64,000 nt of DNA from an uncultured Eubacteriales bacterium (GTDB lineage Bacteria > Bacillota > Clostridia > Oscillospirales > Ruminococcaceae), in the NCBI GenBank assembly GCA_900319075.1, contig ONMZ01000006.1, forward strand, positions 28,032-92,031, in the 5' to 3' direction. A program made the position numbers and the translations under genes. Positions 43,690-53,532 of this stretch are shown here, piece by piece. The stretch's first letter is position 1. Every line of letters starts with the position of its first letter. The notes under the pieces were generated by a model that did no database searches, was not told the DNA's origin, and saw nothing but the letters and a program-made list of their open reading frames with translations.

Positions 43690-43721
43690 TTCATATTCGG
43701 TTCACGTTGGACTGTTATTAT
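43690..43721 (+). promoter_or_regulatory. Pho-box promoter of small RNA A
   Basis: TTCATA, 5 bp, TTCACG (43690-43706), then 9 bp to TATTAT (43716-43721). There is no TTGACA-like -35. Two TTnA(C/T)A-type hexamers with 5-bp spacing in place of the -35 are the layout of PhoP/PhoB-activated promoters. Confidence 0.65.
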
Positions 43722-43727
43722 GTATAC

Positions 43728-43900
43728 AACAAAGAGAGAAATGACTTAATCGTTTGACACTGAGTAAAACTTAAAATCCCCTCACACTAATGCGGCCCCC
43801 AATCCGCCTGACCGGATTTCAGCTTTTACTGAATGTCAAAAAAATCCCTTTCATAATTCCATAGATTAAAACCCATTCAAAGGAATGGGTTTTAATTTTT
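43728..43900 (+). ncRNA. Candidate phosphate-responsive small RNA A
   Basis: About 173 nt from the expected start to the terminator, with no frame longer than a few codons. It contains a small hairpin AATCCG-CCTGAC-CGGATT (43801-43818), a CCCCUCAC segment (43778-43785), and the 18-nt segment UCCCUUUCAUAAUUCCAU (43845-43862) immediately before the terminator. The 18-mer is identical in RNA B. Both segments are complementary to parts of the response-regulator leader (GUGAGGGG and AUGGAAUUAUGUGAAAGG). It probably acts by base pairing on mRNA ribosome sites. Ends are inferred; expression is not shown. Confidence 0.6.
43865..43900 (+). terminator. Terminator of small RNA A
   Basis: A perfect 14-bp stem ATTAAAACCCATTC / GAATGGGTTTTAAT, 4-nt loop, then TTTT. 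Confidence 0.92.
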
Positions 43901-44059
43901 GTGTTTTTGCTTATCTTTGCGGATCGTAAAAAAACATACCGAAAGAAAATTTTTTCAAAGTTCTTTTGATGTTTTTCAAAAGCCTGCGTATTTAAGCCGT
44001 TTCAGCCGTTTCAGGGTGTCCAAAAAATTTCTCAAAAAATTTTGGAAAGTTCCCGAAAA

Positions 44060-44091
44060 TTCATATTCAATTCACACAGGGCTGTTATTAT
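44060..44091 (+). promoter_or_regulatory. Pho-box promoter of small RNA B
   Basis: TTCATA, 5 bp, TTCACA (44060-44076), then 9 bp to TATTAT (44086-44091). The geometry is identical to unit A, exactly 370 bp upstream. Confidence 0.65.
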
Positions 44092-44097
44092 GTATTT

Positions 44098-44244
44098 GTC
44101 AAAGGAAATAGTGACAAGATCTTACCTTTCATGCTGTCCCCAATATTCGGCTTGAAAGTTTCAATACGCTAATTCTTAATTTCCCTTTCATAATTCCATG
44201 AATTTAACACTTACTTCCCATGTGGGAGTGGGTGTTAAATTTTT
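44098..44244 (+). ncRNA. Candidate phosphate-responsive small RNA B
   Basis: About 147 nt. It shares with RNA A the promoter, a short 5' block (CAAAG...TGAC), and the 18-mer UCCCUUUCAUAAUUCCAU (44182-44199) before the terminator. It also has ACCUUUCAU (44124-44132), complementary to UGAAAGGU in the response-regulator leader. The middle differs from RNA A, including a palindrome TTGAAA-G-TTTCAA (44152-44164). A 14-codon GTG frame near 44111 is not conserved in RNA A. The rest of this interval (44245-44328) shows nothing. Confidence 0.6.
44202..44244 (+). terminator. Terminator of small RNA B
   Basis: ATTTAACAC / GTGTTAAAT outer stem with an inner ACTTCCC / GGGAGT extension, then TTTTT. Confidence 0.88.
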
Positions 44245-44328
44245 ATACGCCTTTTTGCGTTATTTGCCACGTTCATCAGCACACTCAGCCTTGTGACCTA
44301 TGGCTTTTCCCATTTAAAGGCATATGCA

Positions 44329-44367
44329 AAAAACCACCTTTGCGAAAAGACTCGCAAGGGTGGTTTT
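44329..44367 (-). terminator. Terminator of the Na/Pi cotransporter gene
   Basis: AAAACCACC..TTGCG / CGCAA..GGTGGTTTT hairpin. The minus strand ends in TTTTTT. Confidence 0.88.
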
Positions 44368-44374
44368 GTATTTT

Positions 44375-46153
44375 TTATTTGCTCAAAGCATATTTTGCCG
44401 TATACTCCTCAATGCTCCGCTCATAGGATTCAGGTCCGTTCGTATGGAGCTTATCAAGGTATTCGTGCTTTTTAAGGGAAGAATACTCTTTTTTGCACGC
44501 AAGAAGGTATACCGCAATGTTGGAACAGTGGTCGGATATTCTTTCCACATTGGTGAGGATATCAATAAAGTGTACGCCCACCTCAACCTTGCATATTCCG
44601 CTCTTAGCCCTGTCGATATGTATAGATTTAAGCTCCTCCACAAGCCTGTCCACGACCTCCTCAAGGGGCTCGATGCGGACCATATCCTCCACCTCCATAG
44701 TTTTGGTGGCTTTTATGGCAAGAGAGATTATCTCGCTTATTGCATCAAAAGTAATGTTCAGCTCTCTCATGGCTTCATCAGAGAAGCTTACCTCGTCTTC
44801 AAACAGAGCCTCGGCAGTTTCAAGGATATTTATTGTATAATCGCCGATCCTCTCGTACTCTGAGATAAGGTGGAAATAAGCGGTGACCTTTGCGGATTCG
44901 TCCTCGCTAAGTCCGCAGTCGTTAAGCTTGATAAGGTACTGTCCCACCCTGTCCTCAAGCCTGTCGATGGTATCCTCACGTTCTCTTATTTTTTCAGCAA
45001 GCTTAGGATCAAACTGCTGATAAATCTTCATAACGGACTTAAAGTTCTTCTGTGCCTGCACACCCATCTGCACCACAGCCTCGCTGGTCTGAGAGATGGC
45101 AACATTTGGTGTAACAAGGAATCTTTCGTCCAGATGGTCCTCTTTTATATCGTCCTCGTCGTCCTCCGGCTTATCCCTGACCGTAAGGCAGGCAAGCTTT
45201 TCAAGCACCCCTGCAAATGGTATAAAGATAGCTGTTACCACAATATTGAAGATGGTGTGGAAGTTTGCGATGTTGCCCGTGGTGAACTCACTGTCCCAGA
45301 AGGACCACCCCACCAGGATCTGATATGTATAAATACCGATGAGGAATATTATGGTGCCGATAAGGTTGAAATAGAAATGGAGCAGACCCGCTCTTTTTGC
45401 GTTCTTTGAAGAGTTAAGGCTTGAAAGCATAGGCGTTACACAGGTTCCTATGTTTGTGCCCATGATAATTGGGAACGCCGATGCAAAAAGAATAGCTCCC
45501 GAGCCGGAAATGGCCTGCAAAATACCCACCGCAGCCGCACTGCTCTGCGTACAAACAGTGACAACCGCACCTGCAAGTATACCAAGCAAAGGGTTTTCAA
45601 GCACCTGGAATATCTTTTTGAATGCCTCCAGCTGAGCCATAGGCTCCACCGCCGCTCTCATGGTGGTCATACCCGTAAGAAGTATCGCCACGCCCACAAG
45701 TATCTCGCCCACCGTCTTTTTGCGGCTGCGTTTTGAAAACATAATAAATATTATTCCTGCAATAGCAAGTATAGCCGAAAGGTTCGTGGGCTTTATAAAG
45801 TTAACAAAAAAGCTGCTGTCGCCCGATCCTTCAAGGTTTGCAAGGCGAAGTATCTGTGCAGTCATTGTGGTCCCGATATTGGCACCCATAATTATTCCCA
45901 CCGCACCACGCAGCTTTAAGATACCTGCATTTACAAGACCTATGACTATTACCGTGGTAGCTGTTGAGGACTGTACCGCCGCTGTGACCACCGCACCGAA
46001 AAAGATGCTGCTGAAAATATTTCCCGACATTTTTGCCAGAACCTTCTCAAGCAGACCGCCTGATGCCTTTTCAAGTCCGGAGCTGAGGGTGTTCATGCCG
46101 AACATGAAAAACGCCAGGCCTCCCACAGCAGCAATGATGTTAAAAATGCTCAA
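44375..46153 (-). CDS. Na+/phosphate cotransporter family protein with PhoU-like C-terminus
   Basis: 592 residues. Two inverted-topology Na/Pi repeats carry the paired motifs QSSTATTVIVIGLVNAG and QSSAAAVGILQAISGSG. About eight helices occupy residues 1-330. The C-terminal 230 residues are helical and PhoU-like (RLEDRVGQYLIKL, YERIGDYTINILETAEALF, ISDHCSNIAVYLL). It should import phosphate with sodium. The TTG at 46153 is chosen because UGAAAGGG lies 9 nt upstream and the protein then begins MSIFNII as in relatives; a TTG at 46162 is the alternative. Its position beside the PhoPR-like pair and small RNAs makes a phosphate locus. Confidence 0.9.
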   Translation of the reverse strand: MSIFNIIAAVGGLAFFMFGMNTLSSGLEKASGGLLEKVLAKMSGNIFSSIFFGAVVTAAVQSSTATTVIVIGLVNAGILKLRGAVGIIMGANIGTTMTAQILRLANLEGSGDSSFFVNFIKPTNLSAILAIAGIIFIMFSKRSRKKTVGEILVGVAILLTGMTTMRAAVEPMAQLEAFKKIFQVLENPLLGILAGAVVTVCTQSSAAAVGILQAISGSGAILFASAFPIIMGTNIGTCVTPMLSSLNSSKNAKRAGLLHFYFNLIGTIIFLIGIYTYQILVGWSFWDSEFTTGNIANFHTIFNIVVTAIFIPFAGVLEKLACLTVRDKPEDDEDDIKEDHLDERFLVTPNVAISQTSEAVVQMGVQAQKNFKSVMKIYQQFDPKLAEKIREREDTIDRLEDRVGQYLIKLNDCGLSEDESAKVTAYFHLISEYERIGDYTINILETAEALFEDEVSFSDEAMRELNITFDAISEIISLAIKATKTMEVEDMVRIEPLEEVVDRLVEELKSIHIDRAKSGICKVEVGVHFIDILTNVERISDHCSNIAVYLLACKKEYSSLKKHEYLDKLHTNGPESYERSIEEYTAKYALSK

Positions 46154-46223
46154 TTTCTCCAACCCTTTCAGTTACCCACATAACGTGGATATCTACCTGT
46201 TTTCCTAATTACTTCCCTTAACC

Positions 46224-46268
46224 AAAACAAAACCAAAGCCCCAAATGCTCCTTTGAGACTTCGGTTTT
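46224..46268 (-). terminator. Terminator of the atp operon
   Basis: AAAACCGAAG / CTTTGGTTTT stem on the minus strand followed by TGTTTTGG; it begins 6 bp after the atpC stop. Confidence 0.8.
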
Positions 46269-46273
46269 ACTTT

Positions 46274-46678
46274 CTAATGTTTTTTGTCTGCCACCATAAG
46301 CCTGTTAAGGGCACGTTTGAGCTTCTTTTCCGCCCTGTCAAACTCCTTCTGGCTCTCGTGACGTTTCATACGTTCCTCAGCGTTCTGCTTTGAGCGCTGT
46401 GCCCTGGCAACGTCTATGTCCTCTGCCCATTCTATAGCGTATGTCACCACAACAACGTCCTGTGGGGAAACCTTAAGAAAGCCGCCCGAAAGCGCAGCCT
46501 CTTTAAGCTCTCCGTCCACCTCTATCATCATTGGCGATGACACAAGGTTTGCCACATACGGCACGTGTCCGTGAAGGATGCCCACGTTGCCCATGGTAGT
46601 CTTGGCAATTATCTGAGTTGTTTCCCCGTTGAAAAATGTTTTCTCCGGGGTGATTATCTTTAACTTGAATGGGGTCAT
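46274..46678 (-). CDS. atpC: ATP synthase F1 epsilon subunit
   Basis: 134 residues. The N-terminal beta-sandwich has TPEKTFFNGET, GNVGILHGHVPYVANL and SGGFLKVSPQDVVVV; the C-terminal helical hairpin (RAQRSKQNAEERMKRHES) is present and could extend to inhibit rotation. It is the last gene of the operon, 19 nt after atpD, and is followed by a terminator. Confidence 0.95.
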   Translation of the reverse strand: MTPFKLKIITPEKTFFNGETTQIIAKTTMGNVGILHGHVPYVANLVSSPMMIEVDGELKEAALSGGFLKVSPQDVVVVTYAIEWAEDIDVARAQRSKQNAEERMKRHESQKEFDRAEKKLKRALNRLMVADKKH

Positions 46679-46697
46679 GGTCTATCTCCTGATTTCA

Positions 46698-48128
<1,431 letters not shown>

Positions 48129-48158
48129 TTATTAAAAGCAAGGGATATATCCCTGCGG

Positions 48159-48283
48159 TCACTTGTTTTTGAATATCTTTTTCACAGCATAAGAGACCAC
48201 AGTGAAGACCGCAAAGATCCATGCTCATACAAAGCACACCAAAGTTACAAGAAGACTTAATATGCTTTTGCTTAGATTTTCAT
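48159..48283 (-). pseudogene. Decayed small membrane-protein frame between atpG and atpD
   Basis: The minus-strand frame ending at 48159 reads SKSILSLLVTLVCFV, then TGA (48225-48227), then AWIFAVFTVVSYAVKKIFKNK. This looks like a small two-segment membrane protein with a basic tail. The only ATG with a ribosome site (GGGGGAG before 48283) is in another frame and stops after three codons. Two defects suggest a broken gene; no homologue is recognised. Confidence 0.4.
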
Positions 48284-48308
48284 TTTTTTACTCCCCCATA
48301 ATTTGCGT

Positions 48309-49178
48309 TTAAACGCTGTCGTTGAGACTTGCCGATGAGATCTCTGTAAGTTCCTGAGTGATCTGTGCCTGTCTTGCACGGTTATACATAAGCGACAGAT
48401 TTTCGATCATCTCGTCAGCATTATCCGAAGCCGACTCCATTGCCGCACGTCTTGCAGCCTGTTCGGAAGCGAACGAATCCACGATCGCCGAGTAAAGGAG
48501 TCCGCACAGATAAGTGGGGATCATACCCTCGAAAACCTCCTCCGGCGAGGGGTCATATATAGGTGCCGCATGGCGTGTGTTAGCCCATGAAGTAAGATTT
48601 TCCACAGGCAGTATCGCCATTTCGCAAGGCTCCTGAGTTATCGCCGAAACGAATGTAGTATATATAAGGTCAACGCTGTCGAACTCTCCGGCTTTGAATC
48701 TTGCCGCAATGTCCTCTGCAATGTCCATAGAGCCGTACATACTAAGCCCCTCTGCGATCTCGCTGAAAGAGTCCGTCACGTTGTAATCACGCTTTGAAAA
48801 ATACTCCACAGCCTTTTTGCCGATAGCCATGATGCTTACGGTCCTGCCCTTTTGTTTAAGCTCCTCAGCCTTTGCTGCCGCCTTTTTAAGGACATTGACG
48901 TTAAAGCCCCCCGCAAGACCTCTGTCCCCGGCAATAACTATCATCAGCGTTTTTTTCTTTTCCACCTTTGTGGTAAAAACAGATGTAAAATTGCTGTCTG
49001 AGGAAATGTCGCACATGGCGTTGAACAGCGTCTCGAAAAACGGCTGCACCGCCACAGCTCTCTCCTTGGCACGGCGCATTTTTGAGGTCGCCACCAGCTG
49101 CATGGCTTTGGTTATCTGCTTGGTGCTCTCAACGCTCTTGATACGCCTTTTTACATCCTTCATATTGGCAGTTGCCAT
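48309..49178 (-). CDS. atpG: ATP synthase F1 gamma subunit
   Basis: 289 residues. The two terminal helices that form the rotor axle are evident: MKDVKRRIKSVESTKQITKA at the N-terminus and NADEMIENLSLMYNRARQ near the C-terminus. The middle Rossmann-like part has GDRGLAGGFN. AAGGAG lies 9 nt before the ATG. It is 13 nt after atpA. Confidence 0.97.
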   Translation of the reverse strand: MATANMKDVKRRIKSVESTKQITKAMQLVATSKMRRAKERAVAVQPFFETLFNAMCDISSDSNFTSVFTTKVEKKKTLMIVIAGDRGLAGGFNVNVLKKAAAKAEELKQKGRTVSIMAIGKKAVEYFSKRDYNVTDSFSEIAEGLSMYGSMDIAEDIAARFKAGEFDSVDLIYTTFVSAITQEPCEMAILPVENLTSWANTRHAAPIYDPSPEEVFEGMIPTYLCGLLYSAIVDSFASEQAARRAAMESASDNADEMIENLSLMYNRARQAQITQELTEISSASLNDSV

Positions 49179-49191
49179 ACCTCAGCGCTCC

Positions 49192-50706
49192 TTACTTGGA
49201 TTTAAGGAATTTTTCCACATAATTTTTAAGGACTTCCTTGATAGCCTCCTCGTTTTCCGCAGTAAGCTCTTTGGTCTTGGTTATAGAGGAATAGATATCC
49301 GGGTGGCTTTCTTCTATCTCCTTGAGAAGATCCACCTCAAACTCCCTCACCATGTTCACAGGGATATCCTTTAGGTAGTTGTTTACCACCGCATAGATCA
49401 TGACCACCTGTTTTTCAACGTCCATAGGGGAGTTTTTGCTCTGTTTGAGCACCTCAACTATACGCTCGCCCTGTGCAAGTCTGTCCTTTGTATCCTGATC
49501 AAGGTCGGAACCGAACTGTGAGAAGTTCTGAAGCTCTCTGTACTGGGAATAAAGCAGCTTCAAAGGACCCGAGACCTTTTTCATAGCCTTTATCTGGGCA
49601 CTTCCTCCAACTCGTGATACCGAGATACCCGGGTTTACCGCAGGTCTTACACCCGAGAAGAAAAGCTCCGTTTCAAGGAATATCTGACCGTCGGTGATAG
49701 ATATAACGTTTGTCGGGATATACGCCGAAACGTCACCTGCCTGTGTCTCGATAATAGGAAGTGCGGTTATGGAGCCGCCGCCGTTTTCCTGGTTAAGGCA
49801 GCAAGCCCTTTCAAGAAGTCTTGAATGAAGATAGAAAACGTCTCCCGGATACGCCTCACGCCCGGTAGGACGCTTCAGCAGCAGCGACATAGTTCTGTAT
49901 GCCACAGCGTGCTTTGAAAGGTCGTCGTAAACGCAAAGCACATCCTTGCCCTGAAGCATGAAATACTCTGCCATAGCAACGCCGGCATAAGGAGCGATAT
50001 ACTGCAAAGGAGCCATTTCCGAAGCCGTAGCCGAAACAACCACGCAATAATCCATCGCACCTGCCTTAGTCAGCGTATCCACCACGTTTGCCACGGTAGA
50101 TCTCTTCTGTCCGATAGCGACATAGATACAGATAACGTCCTTACCCTTCTGATTGATGATAGTATCAAGGGCGATAGTGGTCTTACCCGTCTGTCTGTCG
50201 CCGATTATAAGCTCACGCTGTCCTCTGCCTATGGGTATCATGGAGTCTATTGCCTTGATACCTGTTTGCAGCGGTCTGTTTACCGACTGTCTTGTGATAA
50301 TGCCGAATGCAGGGCTTTCAACGGGTCTGTATTCATTCGTAAGAATGCTGCCCTTTCCGTCGATAGGCGCACCAAGGGCATTGACCACTCTGCCCAGCAT
50401 AGCATCGCCCACCGGCACAGAAACTATCTTGCCTGTTCTTTTAACGCTTGAGCCTTCGGTGATGCCCTCTTCCGAACCGAGAAGAACGCAGCCCACAAAG
50501 TCCTGCTCAAGGTTCATAGCCATACCGTATGTACCGTTACAGAACTCAAGCAGCTCCCCGGACATACACTTTTCTATGCCGTGAACTCTCGATATTCCGT
50601 CGCCCACCGTACAAACGGCGCCCACATCGTCAAGAACGAGCTTTGAACGATAGTCCTTTATCTGCTGTTTTATCAAACCTGTAATTTCATCAGGACGTAA
50701 TTTCAT
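49192..50706 (-). CDS. atpA: ATP synthase F1 alpha subunit
   Basis: 504 residues from the ATG at 50706, matching the usual MKLRP-type start. The P-loop is [13 protein letters not shown], followed by [15 protein letters not shown] and [11 protein letters not shown] with the arginine finger. Alpha subunits bind non-catalytic nucleotides. GAAAGG lies about 13 nt before the ATG, rather far; an in-frame TTG seven codons upstream is the alternative. Confidence 0.97.
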   Translation of the reverse strand: MKLRPDEITGLIKQQIKDYRSKLVLDDVGAVCTVGDGISRVHGIEKCMSGELLEFCNGTYGMAMNLEQDFVGCVLLGSEEGITEGSSVKRTGKIVSVPVGDAMLGRVVNALGAPIDGKGSILTNEYRPVESPAFGIITRQSVNRPLQTGIKAIDSMIPIGRGQRELIIGDRQTGKTTIALDTIINQKGKDVICIYVAIGQKRSTVANVVDTLTKAGAMDYCVVVSATASEMAPLQYIAPYAGVAMAEYFMLQGKDVLCVYDDLSKHAVAYRTMSLLLKRPTGREAYPGDVFYLHSRLLERACCLNQENGGGSITALPIIETQAGDVSAYIPTNVISITDGQIFLETELFFSGVRPAVNPGISVSRVGGSAQIKAMKKVSGPLKLLYSQYRELQNFSQFGSDLDQDTKDRLAQGERIVEVLKQSKNSPMDVEKQVVMIYAVVNNYLKDIPVNMVREFEVDLLKEIEESHPDIYSSITKTKELTAENEEAIKEVLKNYVEKFLKSK

Positions 50707-50757
50707 AACAAAGACCGAACCTTTCAATTTATTTGCTGATACGCTTTATAACGCATA

Positions 50758-51306
50758 TCACACGATAGCGCTGTCAATCTGCGCTTTTATCTTATCCAGC
50801 TTTGTCCTGACGCTGGAATCTATCTGAGTGTTGCCGTATCTCAGCACGATACCGCCGAGAATGGACTTATCCTGCTTTTCGTGGAGTATTATGCTTTTGC
50901 CCGACGCTCCCTCCAGCTTTTGCACAAGCTTTTCACGCAGCTTTTCTGAAAGGGGCTGGACCGTGGTAGCAGTCACCTCAAGGATATTCTTTTTATCATA
51001 ATACATCTGTTTGAACTGCTGTGTTATGGAAGGCAGCTTCCTTATCCTGCCTTTTTGTGTAACAACGCACAAAAAGTCCAGCGTAACGTCGCTGAGCCTG
51101 CCGGAGAACACCTCAAAAAGCACCTTTTGCTTGTCCTCAAAAGAGATAAGCGGCGATGAAAGCAGCTCTAAAAACTCCGCCTGGGACGGATCCGACAGGA
51201 TCTTTGAGACCTCCGTCAGCTCTTGGTATGTATCCTCAAGTGTGCCCTGCTCGTCGCACAGTTCAAAAATCGCTGTACTGTATACATTTTCAACGCTGTT
51301 TGCCAT
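50758..51306 (-). CDS. atpH: ATP synthase F1 delta subunit (OSCP)
   Basis: 182 residues with the N-terminal six-helix domain (NVYSTAIFELCDEQG) and the C-terminal signature ILGGIVLRYGNTQIDSSVRTKL. It joins the peripheral stalk to F1. Its ATG overlaps the atpF stop by one base (TAATG), indicating coupled translation. Confidence 0.95.
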   Translation of the reverse strand: MANSVENVYSTAIFELCDEQGTLEDTYQELTEVSKILSDPSQAEFLELLSSPLISFEDKQKVLFEVFSGRLSDVTLDFLCVVTQKGRIRKLPSITQQFKQMYYDKKNILEVTATTVQPLSEKLREKLVQKLEGASGKSIILHEKQDKSILGGIVLRYGNTQIDSSVRTKLDKIKAQIDSAIV

Positions 51307-51821
51307 TATACTTCACCCACATTGTCAATGAATTTCTCTATGAGTCTTTCATTATCCTCGCTGGTGAGATCCTTCTCAACAACAGCCGCAGCCGCAGAGA
51401 AAGCGATCTGTGAGATCTCGTCCTTGATGGCATTGACGGCGATCTTCTTTTCCCGCTCGATCTCGTTTTCCGCATTGGTGCGGATACCCTTTGCCTCAAC
51501 TCTTGCCTCGTCGATTATCTCGTCGGCACGCACCTGAGCCTTTTTGGTAGCCTCTCTGATGATCTCGGCGGACTCCTGTTTTGCCTGACCTATCTTTTCG
51601 TTATAGTCAGCCTCAAGCTTCTGGGCGTTCTTTTCCGCCTCATCGGCTCTGTCGTAGGAAGCCCGGATCTCCTCCTGCCTGTCCTTTATCACCTTGTTGA
51701 CCTTGTCAAAAAGAAAGTGTTTCAAGATCAGAAAAAGGATAAGGGTGTTGAGCAAAGTAGCGATTATGGTTGTCAGGTCAATGGACATAAATTCGGTTAT
51801 ATCCCCTGATGCAAAGATCAT
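51306..51821 (-). CDS. atpF: ATP synthase F0 b subunit
   Basis: 171 residues: one N-terminal membrane helix (TTIIATLLNTLILFLILKHF) then a long charged coiled coil rich in Glu, Lys and Ala, as in the peripheral stalk. GGAGGT is 7 nt before the ATG. Only one b-type gene is present, so the stalk is probably a homodimer. Confidence 0.95.
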   Translation of the reverse strand: MIFASGDITEFMSIDLTTIIATLLNTLILFLILKHFLFDKVNKVIKDRQEEIRASYDRADEAEKNAQKLEADYNEKIGQAKQESAEIIREATKKAQVRADEIIDEARVEAKGIRTNAENEIEREKKIAVNAIKDEISQIAFSAAAAVVEKDLTSEDNERLIEKFIDNVGEV

Positions 51822-51870
51822 TTACTTTACCTCCGTTCCTCTGTTTTTGAAAACAGAGCTGTTATTCCAA

Positions 51871-52152
<282 letters not shown>

Positions 52153-52200
52153 TTATGTTTTACTGTATTATAAAACCGCAATTTGCGGGTATGTCCTCTC

Positions 52201-52926
52201 TTATTCCTCTGCTGCCGCACCCACGTTTACCATGGTGAGCATAGAGAAGATGTACGCCTGTATGCACCCTGAGAACAGATCAAAATACACCGACAGCACC
52301 GCCGGTATACCCACCTGGAACACGCTGAATCCCCAGGAGCCTGCCGCAAAGCTAAGGCCCACCGCTTTGGAAAGAGCCCCAAGAGCGCCGTAAAGAAGGC
52401 TTGTTATGACCATGCCTCCCGCAACGTTTCCGAAAAGACGGAACGCCATAGATGCAGGTGTTGCCACCTCGCCCACTATATTCAGGGGCAGGATGAACGC
52501 CACAGGCTGACCGAAGCTCTTTAAGTATCCTCCGAAGCCGTTTGCTTTTATCTTGTGGAAGGTGATAAGCATAAACGTCATCAGAGCCCATGTGCCCGTA
52601 ACGTTTATGTCCGCCGTCATGGACCGAAGCCCGATCATGCTAACCAGTGCGCCCAGCAGAGCGTACACCAGCAGAGTTGCTATGTAAGGAGCATAGTACA
52701 TAAGCTTAACGCCCATATTGTCCCTTACGAGCCCGTTAACGAAGTTTACGAAAGTCTCTGCAATGATCTGTCTTTTCTTATCGGGTATCTTTTTGAGCCC
52801 CCGTGTAAGCCACAGACACACAAAAAGCACCGCCACAATAATGATCCAGCCCGTCACCACCGTTTCGGTGATACGTATAGGTCCTATTTCAAAGACGACC
52901 TTTGGACCCTGTCCGATACCGTCCAT
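52201..52926 (-). CDS. atpB: ATP synthase F0 a subunit
   Basis: 241 residues with five to six membrane helices. The essential Arg lies in SMAFRLFGNVAGG, and the C-terminal QAYIFSMLTMVNVG segment is typical. The a subunit forms the ion half-channels against the c ring. AAGGAAGG precedes the ATG. It begins 7 nt after the atpI-like gene. Confidence 0.96.
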   Translation of the reverse strand: MDGIGQGPKVVFEIGPIRITETVVTGWIIIVAVLFVCLWLTRGLKKIPDKKRQIIAETFVNFVNGLVRDNMGVKLMYYAPYIATLLVYALLGALVSMIGLRSMTADINVTGTWALMTFMLITFHKIKANGFGGYLKSFGQPVAFILPLNIVGEVATPASMAFRLFGNVAGGMVITSLLYGALGALSKAVGLSFAAGSWGFSVFQVGIPAVLSVYFDLFSGCIQAYIFSMLTMVNVGAAAEE

Positions 52927-52933
52927 TATTCAA

Positions 52934-53365
52934 CTAACCTTCCTTTCCTGCTGTAAATTGCTTCACCGTCAGAATTATCCTTGGAAAAAACTGAGGCACC
53001 AGCACCCCCACAGCACTTATGTATCCCGTGAGCATAGCCGCCGCACAAAGGGCAAAAAGCCCTGCGAACCTCACCAGGTAGCAAACCAGCATCACCCGTT
53101 TTGCCTTTGTCACATCAAGCTCCACAGCCCGTTCACAGCTGCGTGCAAGGTACTCATAACATACCCAGACATATGCAAATCCCACAGCGAACCCTGCCAG
53201 ATTTGACAGCTTAAAGCCCCATATAAGCGTAAAAGCCCAGCAAACAGCAGTCATAATGCCCATGGGAACAATCATTTCCCTGACAAGCTTACGCACAGTC
53301 GCCTTATCATCCACTGTCCTTGCCTCCACTGTCGGTTTTTTACGCACTAAAACAGGTCTATGCAC
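52934..53365 (-). CDS. AtpI-like protein (ATP synthase operon subunit I)
   Basis: 143 residues with four membrane helices and a basic N-terminus; position at the head of an atp operon supports AtpI, a proposed c-ring assembly factor and cation-uptake helper. Sequence similarity within this family is low, so the call rests partly on context. The GTG start at 53365 has no clear ribosome site; the ATG for MIVPMG, 23 codons in, is a possible alternative. Confidence 0.7.
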   Translation of the reverse strand: MHRPVLVRKKPTVEARTVDDKATVRKLVREMIVPMGIMTAVCWAFTLIWGFKLSNLAGFAVGFAYVWVCYEYLARSCERAVELDVTKAKRVMLVCYLVRFAGLFALCAAAMLTGYISAVGVLVPQFFPRIILTVKQFTAGKEG

Positions 53366-53384
53366 ACATTTTGAATTCCATGAT

Positions 53385-53413
53385 ATTATATCATTTTCTG
53401 CAATGTTTTTAAA
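53385..53413 (-). promoter_or_regulatory. Candidate promoter of the atp operon
   Basis: Minus strand: weak -35 TTTAAA, 17-bp spacer, -10 TATAAT, about 20 nt ahead of the atpI-like start. Confidence 0.5.
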
Positions 53414-53490
53414 GTATCTCCGCCCACATTTTATATATATTTTACCTGTTATTCATCTTTCGTTAACTTAACGTTTACATAGTTCAAGAC

Positions 53491-53517
53491 AAAAAAAGAG
53501 CGGCACCTGCCGCCCTC
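53491..53517 (-). terminator. Terminator of the small lipoprotein gene
   Basis: GAGGGCGGCA / TGCCGCTC hairpin with a small bulge, then TTTTTTT on the minus strand. Confidence 0.85.
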
Positions 53518-53532
53518 TGCTGAAGATCTCTC

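Noticed and set aside
43899-44111. A 70-codon plus-strand frame between the two small-RNA units.
   Set aside because: It starts inside the terminator of RNA A and runs across the promoter of RNA B; composition is low-complexity A/T-rich with no ribosome site.
44111-44155. A 14-codon GTG frame inside small RNA B, suggesting a leader peptide.
   Set aside because: It is absent from RNA A, starts at GTG with very short spacing, and no gene follows it.
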